A stretch of 64,000 bases of DNA from contig CAJNOI010000006.1 in the NCBI GenBank assembly GCA_905250115.1, positions 410,033 to 474,032 on the forward strand, read 5' to 3'. Positions 11,875 through 24,210 of the stretch are shown piece by piece. Positions within the stretch are counted from its first letter, which is position 1. Each line of letters starts with the position of its first letter. A model generated the notes under the pieces. That model was not told where the DNA came from, searched no databases, and was given only the letters and a program-made list of their open reading frames with translations. This stretch comes from Adineta steineri. Taxonomy: Eukaryota > Rotifera > Eurotatoria > Adinetida > Adinetidae. The position numbers and the translations under genes are program-made.

Positions 11875-13271
11875 ATGACTGAGAAAGATAAAGATGAAGT
11901 AGCTCTTCAACGTTTTGTTGAATATATTCAAATAAAAACAGTTCAACCTGAACCTGATTATGATAGTGCAATGAAATTTTTGAAAAATTATGCACAAGAA
12001 TTGGGTTTAGAATATCGTGCAGTAACATTAGATGAAAGTCGACAAGCATGTCTGTTAACTGTAAAGTATTTTCAATTGCATTATTAAAAAATGAATATAT
12101 AAATTTTATAGTGGCCATCAAAATCATCAACAGAAACATCAATTGTACTTAATTCACATATTGATGTAGTACCTGTTTTTGAAGAACATTGGATGGTTCC
12201 ACCATTTTCCGGTGAAATTCGAGATGGAAAAATTTATGGACGTGGTACGCAAGATATGAAATGGTAAATTTGAATTCAACTAATGAGTTTAGTGCATACT
12301 TTATTTAAACAATATTTCTTTGTTGTAGCGTTGGAATTCAATATTTAGAAGCTATCCGACGTCTTAAAGCTGCTAAATATGAACCTAAACGAACGATTCA
12401 TTGCTTGTTTGTTCCCGATGAAGAAATCGGTGGTGTACGTGGCATGGGAAAATTTATAACACTTGATGAATGTAAAGCTTTAAATATTGGCTTTGTTCTT
12501 GATGAAGGTAAATCAAAGAAAAAAAATTGAAATTTTAAAATTATTGTTTTCTTTTAAATAGGTTTGGCTAGTGAAACAGATGTCTTTCAAGTTTATTATG
12601 GTGATCGTTCTGTACTTTGGATACAATTTTTAGTTAAAGGTAAAACTGGTCATGGATCACGACTTATTGAAAATACAGCTGCTGAAAAAGCACAATTTAT
12701 TCTTAATGAAATGTTAAAATTTCGTGCTAATGAAAAAGAATGCTTAGAAAAAAGTGAAGCAACGGATAACCTCATTCAATTAGGTAATGTAACAACAGTT
12801 AATTTAACAAAATTAACTGGTGGTGTTCAACAAAACGTTGTACCTGATCAATATTCACTTTATTTTGATTGTCGTATTAAACCTGATGGTTATGATGCTT
12901 TTAAGGAATTTTTACATGATGTTATTAAACGAACACCAAAAGAAAATGATGATGAAGTAATACTTCATTATGTACAAGATAGTGGACGAGTCTGTATTAC
13001 TGATGTTGAAAAACCATCATGGTGGCTTAATAGTTTTAAACGAACATGTGAACAAATGAAATGTAAAACAAATTGGACTGTTTTTCCAGCTGCAACTGAT
13101 GGTAGATATTTACGTGGTGAAGGTTATCCAGCAATTGGCTTTTCACCAATGATAAATACACCTATTCTTTTACATGATCATAATGAATATTTACATAAAG
13201 ATGTATTTCTTCATGGAATTGAAATTTATGTTAAATTAATTGAAAATCTTACGAATGGTAAATCAGCATAG
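11875..13271 (+). CDS. ACY1: Aminoacylase-1 (N-acyl-L-amino-acid amidohydrolase)
   Basis: Exons: 11875-12060, 12112-12263, 12329-12507, 12562-13271; 408 aa, the same length as human ACY1. It hydrolyses N-acetylated amino acids in the cytosol and belongs to the M20 zinc peptidase family. Metal ligands and catalytic residues are visible: NSHIDVVP (His78, Asp80), GRGTQDMK (Asp110), VPDEEIGG (general base Glu144, zinc ligand Glu145), VLDEG and near the end LLHDHNE (His). FPAATDGRYLRG and GFSPMINTP match the substrate-site loops. The first intron begins exactly after the LLT of the first strand segment. TTTTTTTCTAG at 11849-11859, 15 bases before the ATG, resembles a trans-splice acceptor, and NAMPT ends only 227 bp upstream. 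Confidence 0.97.
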
Positions 13272-13571
13272 TATAAGAAACATTGAATAAAATTCAGAAC
13301 AATCTACCTTTACTATCTGAAAATCTATGTGATATGATTTTTTTTATTGATTTTTTTTTAAATTTTGATTGAATAAACCGTTCCGTGTGATTTTTATATA
13401 TTCTATATTGGTAAAGATAATAAAGTAGCCCGATGATTTTAAACAAAAGTTAAATTTTTCTATTTACACATAACCTTTAATACAAGTAAATAGTCTACAC
13501 AATATTACTAAACTTTTATTTTAGATCTTATCTATTTTTGTTAAATTATCTTCTTACACTATTAGTCAAAT

Positions 13572-14741
13572 ATGGTCGTTGCAGTGTAAGTAAAATAAAT
13601 TTTTATCTCGCATAGGCCAGGACCGGCCAAGTACGAACTTTCTCAAGTACGAGTACGAGTTCGAGTTCGAGTTCGAGTACCGACCTTTCGAGTATGAGTG
13701 CGGGTTCGAGTTCGAGTACGAATACCATTAGATTATATTAGAGTTGATTATGACCTTCTGAAATAGCTAATAGGAAAACTAGACTTTTAGTTGTATAACA
13801 TAATATGTACATATTTCCAAAGTACACGAAACATACGCATGTTTTTATAAACATAATTACCTAAAATTTGAAAAAATATATTATCGAGTACCAGTGTTAA
13901 ATCTTCGAGTTCGAGTATTTTGCTAAGCTCTGACATAGACATTCACAATTAAAATGTTAGCTATTAAAATAATCTTAATTGTTCTTCATTTTATTTTGTA
14001 TAGTGTTATTCAATTACCAAGTGGTTCATTTAAATCACCAGCTGAAGCAGCTGAAAGTTATTTAGAAAAATTAGAAAAAGGTGGTGCCAAAAAAACTCGT
14101 CCATTTCAAGTTGATCTAGTCAGTTATAGTCCATGTATGTTATTTCATATGAAATTTTTTTCTTCTATTTGTTTCTAAAAAAATGTTTTTTCAGCAATAA
14201 CAAATTCTAAAACAGTTCATGTTCTATCTCATTCGGAATATCCAGCATCATCATTTGCATTTGCTGAACAATCTAATAGTCAAATGCTTGTTGCTGATAA
14301 TACATTTATTGCATTAATGAATAAATTAAAAACATTACGTGCATTTGAAACACGTTTACCAAAAATGGAAGCACGTGGTACACGATTAGAATATCAAGAT
14401 TTTGTTATTAATCTTGGAACTGTTAGTCAATCACAAACAACCAAAGGATTAGTTCTTGAGGTAAATATTATTTATCCTCTTCGAATTATTTGAAATATAT
14501 ATATATATAGGTCGCATATGTTCCAATGGATGAAACTCGTGATGGTTATTGTTTAATTCAAGAATTTTTACAATCATTTCTTAATATGCCAAAACAAATG
14601 ATACAAAAATTAATCACTGAACAATTAAGTCATTGGATACGATCACTTAAAGATAAAAAAGATGCAGAATATACACCATCCATAACTTTATTGCAATATA
14701 TGGATATTCTCATTCATATGAGAAAACAACCTAATGAATAA
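13572..14741 (+). CDS. MED20: Mediator complex subunit 20
   Basis: Exons: 13572-13585, 14004-14134, 14195-14460, 14511-14741; 213 aa against 212 in human. MED20 is part of the Mediator head module, which links activators to RNA polymerase II. Strong matches are LSHSEYPASSFAFAE, LVADNTFIALMNKLK, GTRLEYQDFVINLGTV, LIQEFLQSFL and LLQYMDILIHMRKQ. The first exon is only 14 nt (MVVAV). I chose it because it ends in a perfect GTAAGTA donor, restores the phase, and gives MVVAVVIQLPSG, which aligns with MGVTCVSQMPVAEG of human MED20. The in-frame ATG at 13954 lies inside the intron; the segment just before 14004 is a clear acceptor (TTTTGTATAG). Intron 1 carries a transposon-like insert. Confidence 0.93.
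13618..13932. mobile_element. hAT-like non-autonomous element in MED20 intron 1
   Basis: The left end begins CAGGACCGGCCAAGTACGA. The right end, read on the other strand, begins CAGAGCTTAGCAAAATAC and then TCGAAC. Both follow the hAT-type pattern CAGnGnnnnnCAAA. The flanking 8 bases are GCATAGGC (13610-13617) and ACATAGAC (13933-13940), 6 of 8 identical, consistent with an aged 8-bp target duplication. Inside both ends are tandem hexamers of GAGTTC/GAGTAC type (13650-13725 and near 13900-13918). No coding capacity. Without it the host intron would be near 95 bp. Confidence 0.65.
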
Positions 14742-15574
14742 ATATGTATATAGGAATATTTCTACTGAATTTTTTTTTCTTTTTCTTTTCATAAATTTTT
14801 TGTGAGAGAGAAAAAACAGACACATTAAACAAGAGTAACTCGATAAAAAAAGCAATTTAAAGATGCTGGTTACATAAAATATTTGGTGTTTTGTTTTATT
14901 GTTAAGGGATTTTGTTTACCGGAAGAATCGGCTTGAATGAAAAAAAGAATAATAGAAAAGATAAATTAATAAAGCGAAATGGACAAATTTTGCACTTATA
15001 CAAGAAGAAATATTAGGAACAAGAAAACAAAAATGAACAAAGGCACCATTCGAGGGAGCTAAACGAACAGGAGTTCAATTAACAATTCACACAAAACAAT
15101 CATAATGACTTTTAACAAACAAAAAACGAAAATTCTTTCATTTGCGATATTACATAAACAAATAAGAATAAAAAAAACAAACAAACAGAAAAGAAAAATG
15201 CATTAAAAACATAAACTGTTGTTAAATAAAATAGTTTCTGATTATCAGATGATAATCAAAAAGAAAGAAAGAAAGAAAGCAAAATAAAAGATGTACTTAA
15301 ACGAAACAAAACAAAATAAAAATTTAAGTAACAACAAGCAGAAAAGAGAATACTTTTTAATTTGTGAAGATCAATTGCCAAAAGAAAAACAAAATATTAT
15401 GCTATTTTGCTTTCATACGATGTCAGTAATGAGTGGAATGAAGAGTGAAATACAAATAGACAAAAATAAAACTACATAAACAAGATTAAAATATCATAAT
15501 CCATCGTATATCTGAAAAAAAGAAACTCTTGACATTGAAATTGCTGCTTTGTTTTTTTTTTCTTCTTCTTTTAT
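14742..15574. other. Convergent spacer between MED20 and SPTLC2
   Basis: No gene was found. The stretch is A-rich on the plus strand (many CAAAA and AAAGAAAG runs near 15260-15320) and should contain the 3' UTRs of both convergent genes. Confidence 0.5.
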
Positions 15575-18500
15575 TCACAACTCTCTTAATCGTCGAGATT
15601 TATGTCGTGTTGAATAACGTAGTGATATATCTGTACCGACTTCATCTATTGCCATTAGAGCCTAATAGATAGATTTATATTATAGATTAAGAAAAACTAA
15701 TCATGTAAATTATATAATTCACTTACAGTGTCAAGCATCTGTCGAGTATGTGCCGCTGATATACAAAATCGAACTCGAGCATCTAATAATTTTGTTGCGG
15801 GAAATCCAACAGTAACAACAGCAACACCACGACGAAGCATTTCTCGATTAAACCGAGTTACTCGTGCAGGCATATAAATTAACATAGGAACAACAGGTGA
15901 ATTTTTATTTCCAAATACAATAAAACCCATATCGACTAATTTCTGTCGAAAATAACGTGTATTGTCAGCAAGTTGACAAATACGTCTTTTACCTTGAAAA
16001 AAATTTTTATTTTTATTTTCTGTTTTTTAAATATTTGATTATTTTTACCTTCTGGACATTTAAGAAGTTTAAGAGAAGACATTATTTGTTGTACTAGTGG
16101 TGCTGACATACTTGAAGCATAAGTATTAGCATGAGAAGTCACACGAATATGATCAATAAGTGACTAGAATGAAAAAACAAGAAAACATGAATGACTTTTC
16201 AAAATAATTATAAGTGTCTAGTAATGTTTAGAAATGAATTATTTAGAAGAAAATTAGTCAAGCGTTTTTATTTACAACTGCTCAGTTTTCTAGAAAGAAC
16301 AACAACAAGCTTATCATTTTTGCAATGCTGTTAAAAACATACGCTTATTATTTTAAAATCATATAGAATGCGTAAATATTGTACATTCATTCTACCATGT
16401 AAAATTTAAGACGATCGATCATCTATTCAATGGATTTTATCTACCTTTTTCCCCGCAATATAACCACCAGCTGAACCAAAACTTTTTGTAAATGTTCCCA
16501 TTAAAATATCCACCTCATTTGCATCAACACCGAAATAATCTACAATTCCACGACCTTGTTTACCCATTGCACCAATTGAATGTGCTTCATCCATATATAA
16601 ATAGGCTTTATATTTTTTTTTTAATTGCATTAATTCTGGCAATCGACAAATTGAACCTTCCATACTATACGAGAGAAAAAATAATATATATATATATATA
16701 AATATGTCGATTTTATTTGTCAAATAGTAAAATTAGTTTTTGACAAAGACAGATTATGTACACTCTACACATCGTGTCAGATAAAAGCTTTGAAGTTTTA
16801 TTCATTAATACATATATATGTATATATATTGTAATTAAAGATGGAACACATGCAAAGTTCAACCTACCAATGCAAGTATTAATTTATTTAACTCACTACA
16901 ATACGATTTTGTATTATTAATAATTTCAAAAAATAAAATCTTCGAATTAACAAACCTATAGACACCTTCAACAACGATAATAATTTTTTTCCATGGTCGA
17001 TTAGTACGTGGATGACCATGAACAATAGCCGCTCGTAATTTTTTTTCCAAATCTTTCATATCTTTTATTTAAAAATAGATAAGATAATTAGTATTATTTC
17101 TAATTAATAATTTACCATTATGTGCAAATGTTTGATAAGTAGCACCTGATAAACGCATGCCTAGGATGAGTGAAACATGATTCATTTCATCACTTAAGAT
17201 TAAATCTCCCTGAAAGAAAGAAAAAACAAAAAAGTTAAATAACACTTGAAGATGGACTTTTGTTTTTACTTTAGACGCCAAAGCGGGCAAATTAAGTGCA
17301 TTGGTTGCAAAACCCTGAAAAATAGAATTTAAAAAAAAACAAAATTGTTTTTTTGTTATTAATTCAAAAAGTACGAACCATTCCAAAGGCAATCGAACTT
17401 TCAACATGAAGAAAATCTGCAAGCAATCGTTCAAGTTCAACATGATACCGCTGTGTACCTTTAAAAAAAAAGAAAAAAAAACTTCGACATTCCGATAAAG
17501 AAAAATAATATTTTAACAACATGCGTAAAATTGTCTAAAGCTATTGAATTACTAATTTTTTTTTATTGTCTCAAAGGTTATTGACACCATCAAATAGAAT
17601 TTCAAATGTCTCTAACATGTCTTTTTCTATCCGAAGAAAAAGGTCAAATTGCTTTATAAAAATCTATAGGCGTTTATGTATATTATCGTAGTTGACTTAG
17701 ATAGCTTATATAATAACCTATTGCTATTCTTTTATATTGATATTGATCGATAAAGGTAAAAAAACAAAATGATTAATTGTACTATCAAACACGATATAGA
17801 ATATATATTCTTTTTAAATGAATGATTATGTCAAGAACAGAAAAGAAAAGAAAAATACGAAGACTTATGAATGAATCATTTATATATGTTTGCGTTTTGA
17901 TCTATTAATAAGGTAAACATACCTAATTCAATTCTTGAATTACAATTACCAACACCAAATGTTTTAATTGCATTAATAGCATCTGTAGCGCATGGACCTG
18001 ATTTTTCAGCGAAACCCAAATAATTATACGATCCTAAATTGATAGCATTTATTGTTTTTCCAGTATATCTTTTATAATAGAAATAAATATTAGATATAAA
18101 TGCGAGAATTTTGTGTTTCAGAAAACTACCTATATGTCCAATTATAATCATCTGAAATACGTTCAGTTAATTCAAATTGTGCACCAGGTACACTAGCAAT
18201 TGGTCGATTAAAAATATCGCGTACACGTGTGTACATATTTCGTGTATAAAATGATTCATAACTTTGATACAAAGGTACGAAACCCTAATAGAAGGATAAA
18301 AACAGAAAAACAATGAGTATATTACGATTGAAAAAATAAACGTACTAATGTAGCATTTGGATCAAGAGCACCGCGTTTTTTTTCAATGTGTGAATCTCGA
18401 AGAAAGTCTCGTAACCAACCAAACAAACAAAGTATAGCATAACTTAAATAAGTTAAAATAGCGGCATATAATGGTGTCTCTTCAAATTCTTCCGATTGTA

Positions 18501-19009
18501 GGTTTTCATCGTCATGTTTATACTCAATTTCAGTGTTATGATTGGTTGATTTTATGTCTTCATCGCTCTAATTAAATAAGAATTTAATGAAAAATAGTAA
18601 GAAAAAAACAAAATATTAAATGAATGAAACTTACTGATGATGAACAAATATTATCTACCATTTCTTCTTCTGAGTAAAGTTTTGATGGTGGATGACGATG
18701 CTAGAATCAAAAAGAAAGTGAAGATAATCAAATGTGGACTATGATATATATGACGATGAATCAATATCTTCTCTAATGTATGTGTATCAAACATAAATAT
18801 TTAGTCTGTAGACAAAAGTAACAACGAAAAAAAAAAAGATAGAAGTGAAGGTGGCAGGGGAGTCAAAGACAATAAAAAAAAATAGATGTTTTTTTTAAGG
18901 AAATAGAATGATAGGATATGTAGAATATATTTGAAAGAAGTTAGTGATCATATTTTGATTAACTTACAACGATCGTAACATGGCATGGCTTGGATGGTGC
19001 AGCCAGCAT
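15575..19009 (-). CDS. SPTLC2: Serine palmitoyltransferase, long-chain base subunit 2
   Basis: Thirteen exons on the minus strand, 5' to 3': 19009-18968, 18700-18635, 18567-18346, 18284-18130, 18068-17923, 17458-17379, 17314-17270, 17209-17116, 17061-16956, 16664-16445, 16163-16049, 15992-15727, 15661-15575; 547 aa against 562 in human. It is the catalytic, PLP-binding half of serine palmitoyltransferase, which condenses serine and palmitoyl-CoA at the ER as the first step of sphingolipid synthesis. Residues about 65-85 form one membrane helix ([19 protein letters not shown]). Then come [55 protein letters not shown] and GTFTKSFG, whose lysine (Lys379) is the PLP Schiff-base residue. The C-terminal VVGFPAT and [11 protein letters not shown] also match. 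The region before the ATG reads TTTATTTTAGACCA, an acceptor 3-4 bases upstream, so a 5' UTR intron or trans-splicing is likely. Confidence 0.96.
17459..17922 (-). other. Long intron in SPTLC2
   Basis: This 464-bp intron lies between the NSRIELG and GTQRYH exons, while most of the other SPTLC2 introns are shorter. It is AT-rich, and no repeat structure or coding sequence was recognised. Confidence 0.6.
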
Positions 19010-19504
19010 TGGTCTAAAATAAACAACAAAATACAATTATGACTCATTCATCATGGCGAGATGTTCCATCCCAGAATCGGACCATATTTATAACAGCCGT
19101 TATTATTGCCTTTTTTTCTTATCAAGTGAATTACGCAGTGACGAAAAAAAAAGAGAACACGTCAAATAGAATCAACTCGAAAAGAAAAGAATTTGTTCCG
19201 TTCTTTTCCATCAGTATATTAAAATTTTTTTATTTTGTTCTGCTTTACTCCTTTTAAATAAGAAAAAAACAGATACAAGATAGTAGTGATAGCAAAAATG
19301 AATCATTTAAAAAAAACAAGACAAAAAAAAGCCGAAAGAAAAAAAAGACAACATTATCTATTTGTTTTATTCAATAGAGGTCGTACTTATTTAAAGACAA
19401 ATATGGTTTTCTGATTAGTTTAGATTTTGATCCATTGAAAATACAAGAGTACTTTCTTTTCCTTAATTCCGATACTCATCCGGTCATTAGCTATACTATC
19501 GGTC
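19010..19504. other. Divergent spacer between SPTLC2 and the TTF zinc-finger gene
   Basis: About 0.5 kb separates two head-to-head genes. It probably carries both promoters. An open frame at 19039-19257 has no domain or homologue that I recognise. Confidence 0.5.
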
Positions 19505-20429
19505 ATGCTCTGGGGTAAATTTTCAAGAAGTAAAAGAAAATAGATTTGAAACATTTTTTTCTTCCTCAAATTAGATTCATCATTGATCAAACAAGAATCA
19601 TCACTTATTCTTGATAATATGAATAATAATGGTGAATTACAATCAATACCAACAACAAATACATCATTTATCGATCGATATCATACTGATTTAGAAACAA
19701 TGATTGATTCATTTGTTACATCAGTTGATAGTCTATCATCAATTCGACCATCAACAATAAAACAACGACGGATTATATCACCATTAAAATATCCACGTCG
19801 TGTAGCATCAAACTCATCATCATCATCATCATTGATTACATTTGATCGTGATCCAGCAGCTACAGAAACAACCGAGCATTTAACAGATGAACTTCGATGG
19901 TTATTAATTCAATATGGACCACATCAACCACGTGATGATGATGAACAATTTTTAGCAAGTGCAGTAGCAACATCTAATGGAAAAGGAACTATACGTTTTC
20001 GTGGAAAATGGTTCGATGATCCACGTTTTTCTGATTGGCTTGAATATTCATTAACAACTGGTCGTGCTTATTGTTTTTATTGTCGTTTATTTGTTGAATC
20101 AAATCGAAATCGTGCTTTTTCACGTGATGGTAATTTTTTCGATTGAAAAAAACAATTACAGATTTTTTATCTTGATCGTTCTAGGTATTAAAAATTGGCG
20201 TAAATGTTTAGGATCACGTGGTCAGAAAAAGAAACGTCCAACACGAACGTCTAACTCTACTGAAGATTTAATAATATGTCAAAGACGTGGTTTATTAGAA
20301 TCCCATGCAATGTCAGAAGCTCATAAACAATCTTATACAAAATATCTTGCATTCATTAATCGAATGCATTTTGATACAGAATCTACTGAAAATAATAAAA
20401 GTAAACAATCAGGTAAATATAAAATTTAA
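19505..20429 (+). CDS. Short protein with TTF-type (hAT-related) zinc finger
   Basis: Best model: 19505-19514 (ATG CTC TGG G), 19575-20129, 20185-20429. The first exon is uncertain; the next in-frame ATG is at 19619. The product is about 269 aa. Residues 1-130 are Ser/Thr-rich and disordered. The rest holds a TTF-type zinc finger: FRGKWFDDPRFSDWLEYS, then AYCFYCRLF (CxxC), an aromatic GIKNWRKCL and SHAMSEAHKQS (paired His). This module binds DNA in hAT transposases and in domesticated ZMYM/ZNF862-like proteins. No transposase catalytic or hATC dimerisation segment follows before the stop or in the next 3.7 kb. It is therefore either a truncated hAT gene or a domesticated zinc-finger protein. 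A possible donor at 20413 (GTAAAT) would allow another exon, but none was found. Confidence 0.65.
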
Positions 20430-23400
20430 ATCTATCTTATTCAGAACAAAACCTATTTCTTACGCGATATATTCGGAACATTTGAAATTTTCTGGATATA
20501 TTATGGTTATAGTAGAAAGGAGAAAGTAAAATTATTAGTCCAGGCATGAATAGAGAAAAAATAGTATATTTAACAACGCAAATTGCGCTATCCAGATTTA
20601 ATTTATATATTAAATATTTTTTTTGCTTGACGAAGCATGTCAGGGTGCAAAGATTACCAGAATGTTTTTTTTCTAATTTGAGTGAAAGAAAACATTAAAT
20701 TCAATGTTTGAAAAAAACTGTCACAAAATGTGAGTTTTTTTATAGAAATGTTTTTTGAAAGAACGCATTCATAGATACTATAAATATACATACCCTTTTA
20801 AACAAAAGCAAATGTATAAACAGATAGTGAAATCTACAATGTATAAATCAGACATGATGATGCTATTTCAATAGACAGATTAAATTGAAATACTCATCAA
20901 CTGCTAAGCATCTTCTTGAATTGTATATAAATAAAATTCGTTCAAGATTTATTCTCCTTCATTATATAAGTAGTATTATATTTCATAATATAATTATAGA
21001 AGAGTGGATTGAAAATCTTTGAGTACAATAAACTCTTTGTCGCTTTAGCACTCTTTTAATTACAAGTTATATTCATGATGAATATGTTGCTCTGTTGGAT
21101 GTATTACAATAATTGACATGATTTTTAAAAGAACGTAAAAGAAAAAACAACAATAAATGTAATAGATAGCAAATTTAATACTATTTTCAATGTTCTTCTT
21201 CTTCGATATCTTATAAACTTATATATAAAGACTTGTGTTTATCTATTTCTTAATAATCGTAGAATTCTAGGCAAAATATCTCAAAATGATTTTATGTAAT
21301 GCAAATAATTCGCATTTCTAGGCAAAAAATAATTGCAGCTTTAGTTCCCAAGTGAAAGTTCATATTAACATTTATGTTGTTTCTGAATGAGCAGAAATCG
21401 CATTAGTTTCATATGCATAAACATATGAATTATAGATATTTAATGCAAGGAATCCAAATTAGAGAGACAAAAACAAGATGCTTCAGAAACTTTATTAAAT
21501 ATTTTCATTTATTCGAGATTAATCCTGACAGTCGGATATGATGACCGCCTAAAAGTTTTTATTATCAATAGTCTCTAGGCAAGATTAAGAAATATGATAA
21601 AGGCTTGAAAGTCATAATGTTCTAATACTAAAAGTAATATTGTATGATTATATATCGCTCGTAGGATGTTTAGACTAAAAGGAAAATATAATTTGTCTGC
21701 ATTAATAAATGAAGTCTGCAAATATGAAATTAAACTAACATGTCAAAGTTCTTTTCAGGACAGAATGCAAAATCTTCCAGACTATAATAGCAATTTCGTA
21801 TTTAAAAATTTTATTTATTTTTTTTAGATAATTCTATTAATGTAATGAATGTACCTGAACAAATGAAACATGAGAATAATATATGATTGGCAACGATATT
21901 CTTTTGTTTTGCAGTTTTGTAGTTTTTTCTAGCATCTGTTGTATATATTTATCGACTTTTGTTTTTTTTTGTATTTGAAATCGATAGTGTACCAGATATC
22001 AATGATGAATTTTGAACTGAATATGATTGTTTTTTTTTGCAATATGTCGGATATATGTTTTTATTGTTGTTTTTTTTTGTGAATAAATAGTATTAAAAAA
22101 TCAGCATTGTCTACATTCGTATTATGAACTATTCGAAATGAAATATATCAAATTTTCATTATTATTCTTGAATTTTTTAATACAAAACAGGATTATTTGA
22201 TAAGGAAGAATAAAACAATCGATCATTTTATTATAGGATATTTGAAAAATATTTTCTTACTACAAATAGATTATTTCTAGGGTTTAAAAATAAATCATAT
22301 GTTGTCATATTTAAATAAATGTAAATTTTAATTCAAAATCAATAATTACTATTAGTTTTTCATCATTTTAAATTGTTGTATTAAAAGATATGTATTGACA
22401 TATTGTAATTGAGAATGATGATATTATTGTAATGATGTATTTATAGCTTGATAAATATATTTTATAAATTGACAAACAATTGTAGGCTGTATATTAATAA
22501 GTAATTGAACTGCACACAAAATCAACTAAAGATAATGATATTTTTCAAATACAAAAAATATTAAATAGCAAAAATTGTCTAAAGTTCTTGAGTGATTAGA
22601 AATACTTTATCAAAGTTTCAAATGTCATAATCGCTGAAAAGACTTGAATGTATTAATCGGAGATATCAATGAATGACTGAAAGCGGTCTTTAAAAATTTC
22701 TGAGCAGTGCGTTTTATTACATTCTATACCTGCGTGATACAACAAAAATTTCCTAACGCTTTACCCCAATGTAAATATACTGTAGAAAAGATTATTTTAT
22801 TGAAAAATGCCTTTATATATTTCATCATATAATGTAACAATTTTCAGAACTACATGTATGATAAAAATTTGAGTAAAAACGAGTAAAATTTGAATTTTTA
22901 GAAAAAGACCCATGTTTTTTTGCAATATACAGGAAAACTGTTCACAACATGTTTGTTTTTATCAATTTGTTACTCGCTCGATGGGTTTTGTTTTGAATAC
23001 CTTCCCGCTTCTTCTAGTGATAAACAGAGGGAGAAAATTAACAGACAAGGTGAGTCTACATAAATGAGTAAGTGTCTGTAATTAGGTATCTGAAGCGAAT
23101 AGACGTTAATAGAAGAAGAAAGAAATACAAAAATTATATTATTCGAAAAAGTGTTTCAGGTTGTACAAAATGGACTATTCATTATATTTTTTCTTTTTTC
23201 ATATTAAAACAATGTCGACTTTGTAGCGTATATCCATAGAAAATTCTATTTTTTCACAGCGTAAGCTAGAGAACTGAAATTTCGCGTGGCAGTAGAATCC
23301 ACAGAGACTAACAAAATATAAAAAATTCTTCAAATCGGTCTAATAGAACAAAAGTTATTTTCGATATATAACTAAAATCTTAATCGCACCAAAAAGTTGC

Positions 23401-24210
23401 AATCCACTCATATATATATATTTTACCGACTATGAGAATTTCGAAAAAAAGGCAGACAGACAACATGCTTGTAACTTTTTAAACAAGATATCTAGAGTCC
23501 CGCGACCTTCACTATTCGAGAGAAGGTATTGGTCATGTTCCGTGGCCCATTCTCTCTAATAATAAAGGTCACAGAACTCTAGCTATTTTGATTAAAACAC
23601 TATAAACATTTTGCCAGAATGCATTTTTTTAAAATACGATTTCTAATTATTGTGAAATTACTAATTTTTATTAAAGTAAACTTATTTTCAATTCTATGAA
23701 TGATTAGTCTGTCGTGTGAATATTAATGAATTTCTTTTTATTTGATTACTTTTCTTTGTTCACATTCTTTAACCTATATTTATTAACATCATTCACACAT
23801 CTTTTTATTATCAATGTCAGTATTTAATTATTTACACAATGATAAAAAGTCAATTTAATTATAGAATGCTAAAATTATACAGAACTAAGAATAGATAGTC
23901 AAATGTTTTTGACTATTACTATTTTATATTTTTTGAAAGAATGATAGTTTAGAAGAATCTCAAGGACACACACTATTTATCTTGTAGATAAATCATTAAT
24001 ACACATTTTTCTCTATCTATTTCGACAACAAAAACCTGTAGTTTTGTTATCTTCAGTCTCGCTCTCTCTCTCTTACGAAAAAAAAAATGCTTAAAGGTAT
24101 ATCTTATATACTTGTGGTAAGATCTTTTGCATAGTTTTCATTCTTTTTCTTGTCTTGGTGTGGTTATCAACATTTGTTTGAAAAAAAACGAAGATTTAAA
24201 CGGAAGAAAA
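20430..24210. other. Gene desert, about 3.8 kb
   Basis: No exon with domain or splice support was found on either strand. The DNA is AT-rich with T-runs. The stretch 23260-23480 differs in texture (segments such as TTTCGCGTGGCAGTAGAATCC and GCAGACAGACAACATG) and leads into the near-palindrome at 23492-23583; together they may be a decayed repeat. Confidence 0.5.
23492..23583. repeat. Near-palindrome hairpin, possible MITE remnant
   Basis: Left arm CTAGAGTCCCGCGACCTT...ATTCGAGAGAA (23492-23524) pairs with right arm TTCTCTCTAATAATAAAGG...GAACTCTAG (23550-23582). The arms are roughly 80% complementary, several mismatches being G-T type, around a loop of about 25 bases. The outer ends are CTAGAGT/ACTCTAG. 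It is less AT-rich than its surroundings. Confidence 0.6.

Noticed and set aside
13954..14178. MED20 start at 13954 with a signal-peptide-like N-terminus
   Set aside because: The hydrophobic start is intron sequence ending in TTTTGTATAG; the 14-nt upstream exon gives a better match to the MED20 N-terminus.
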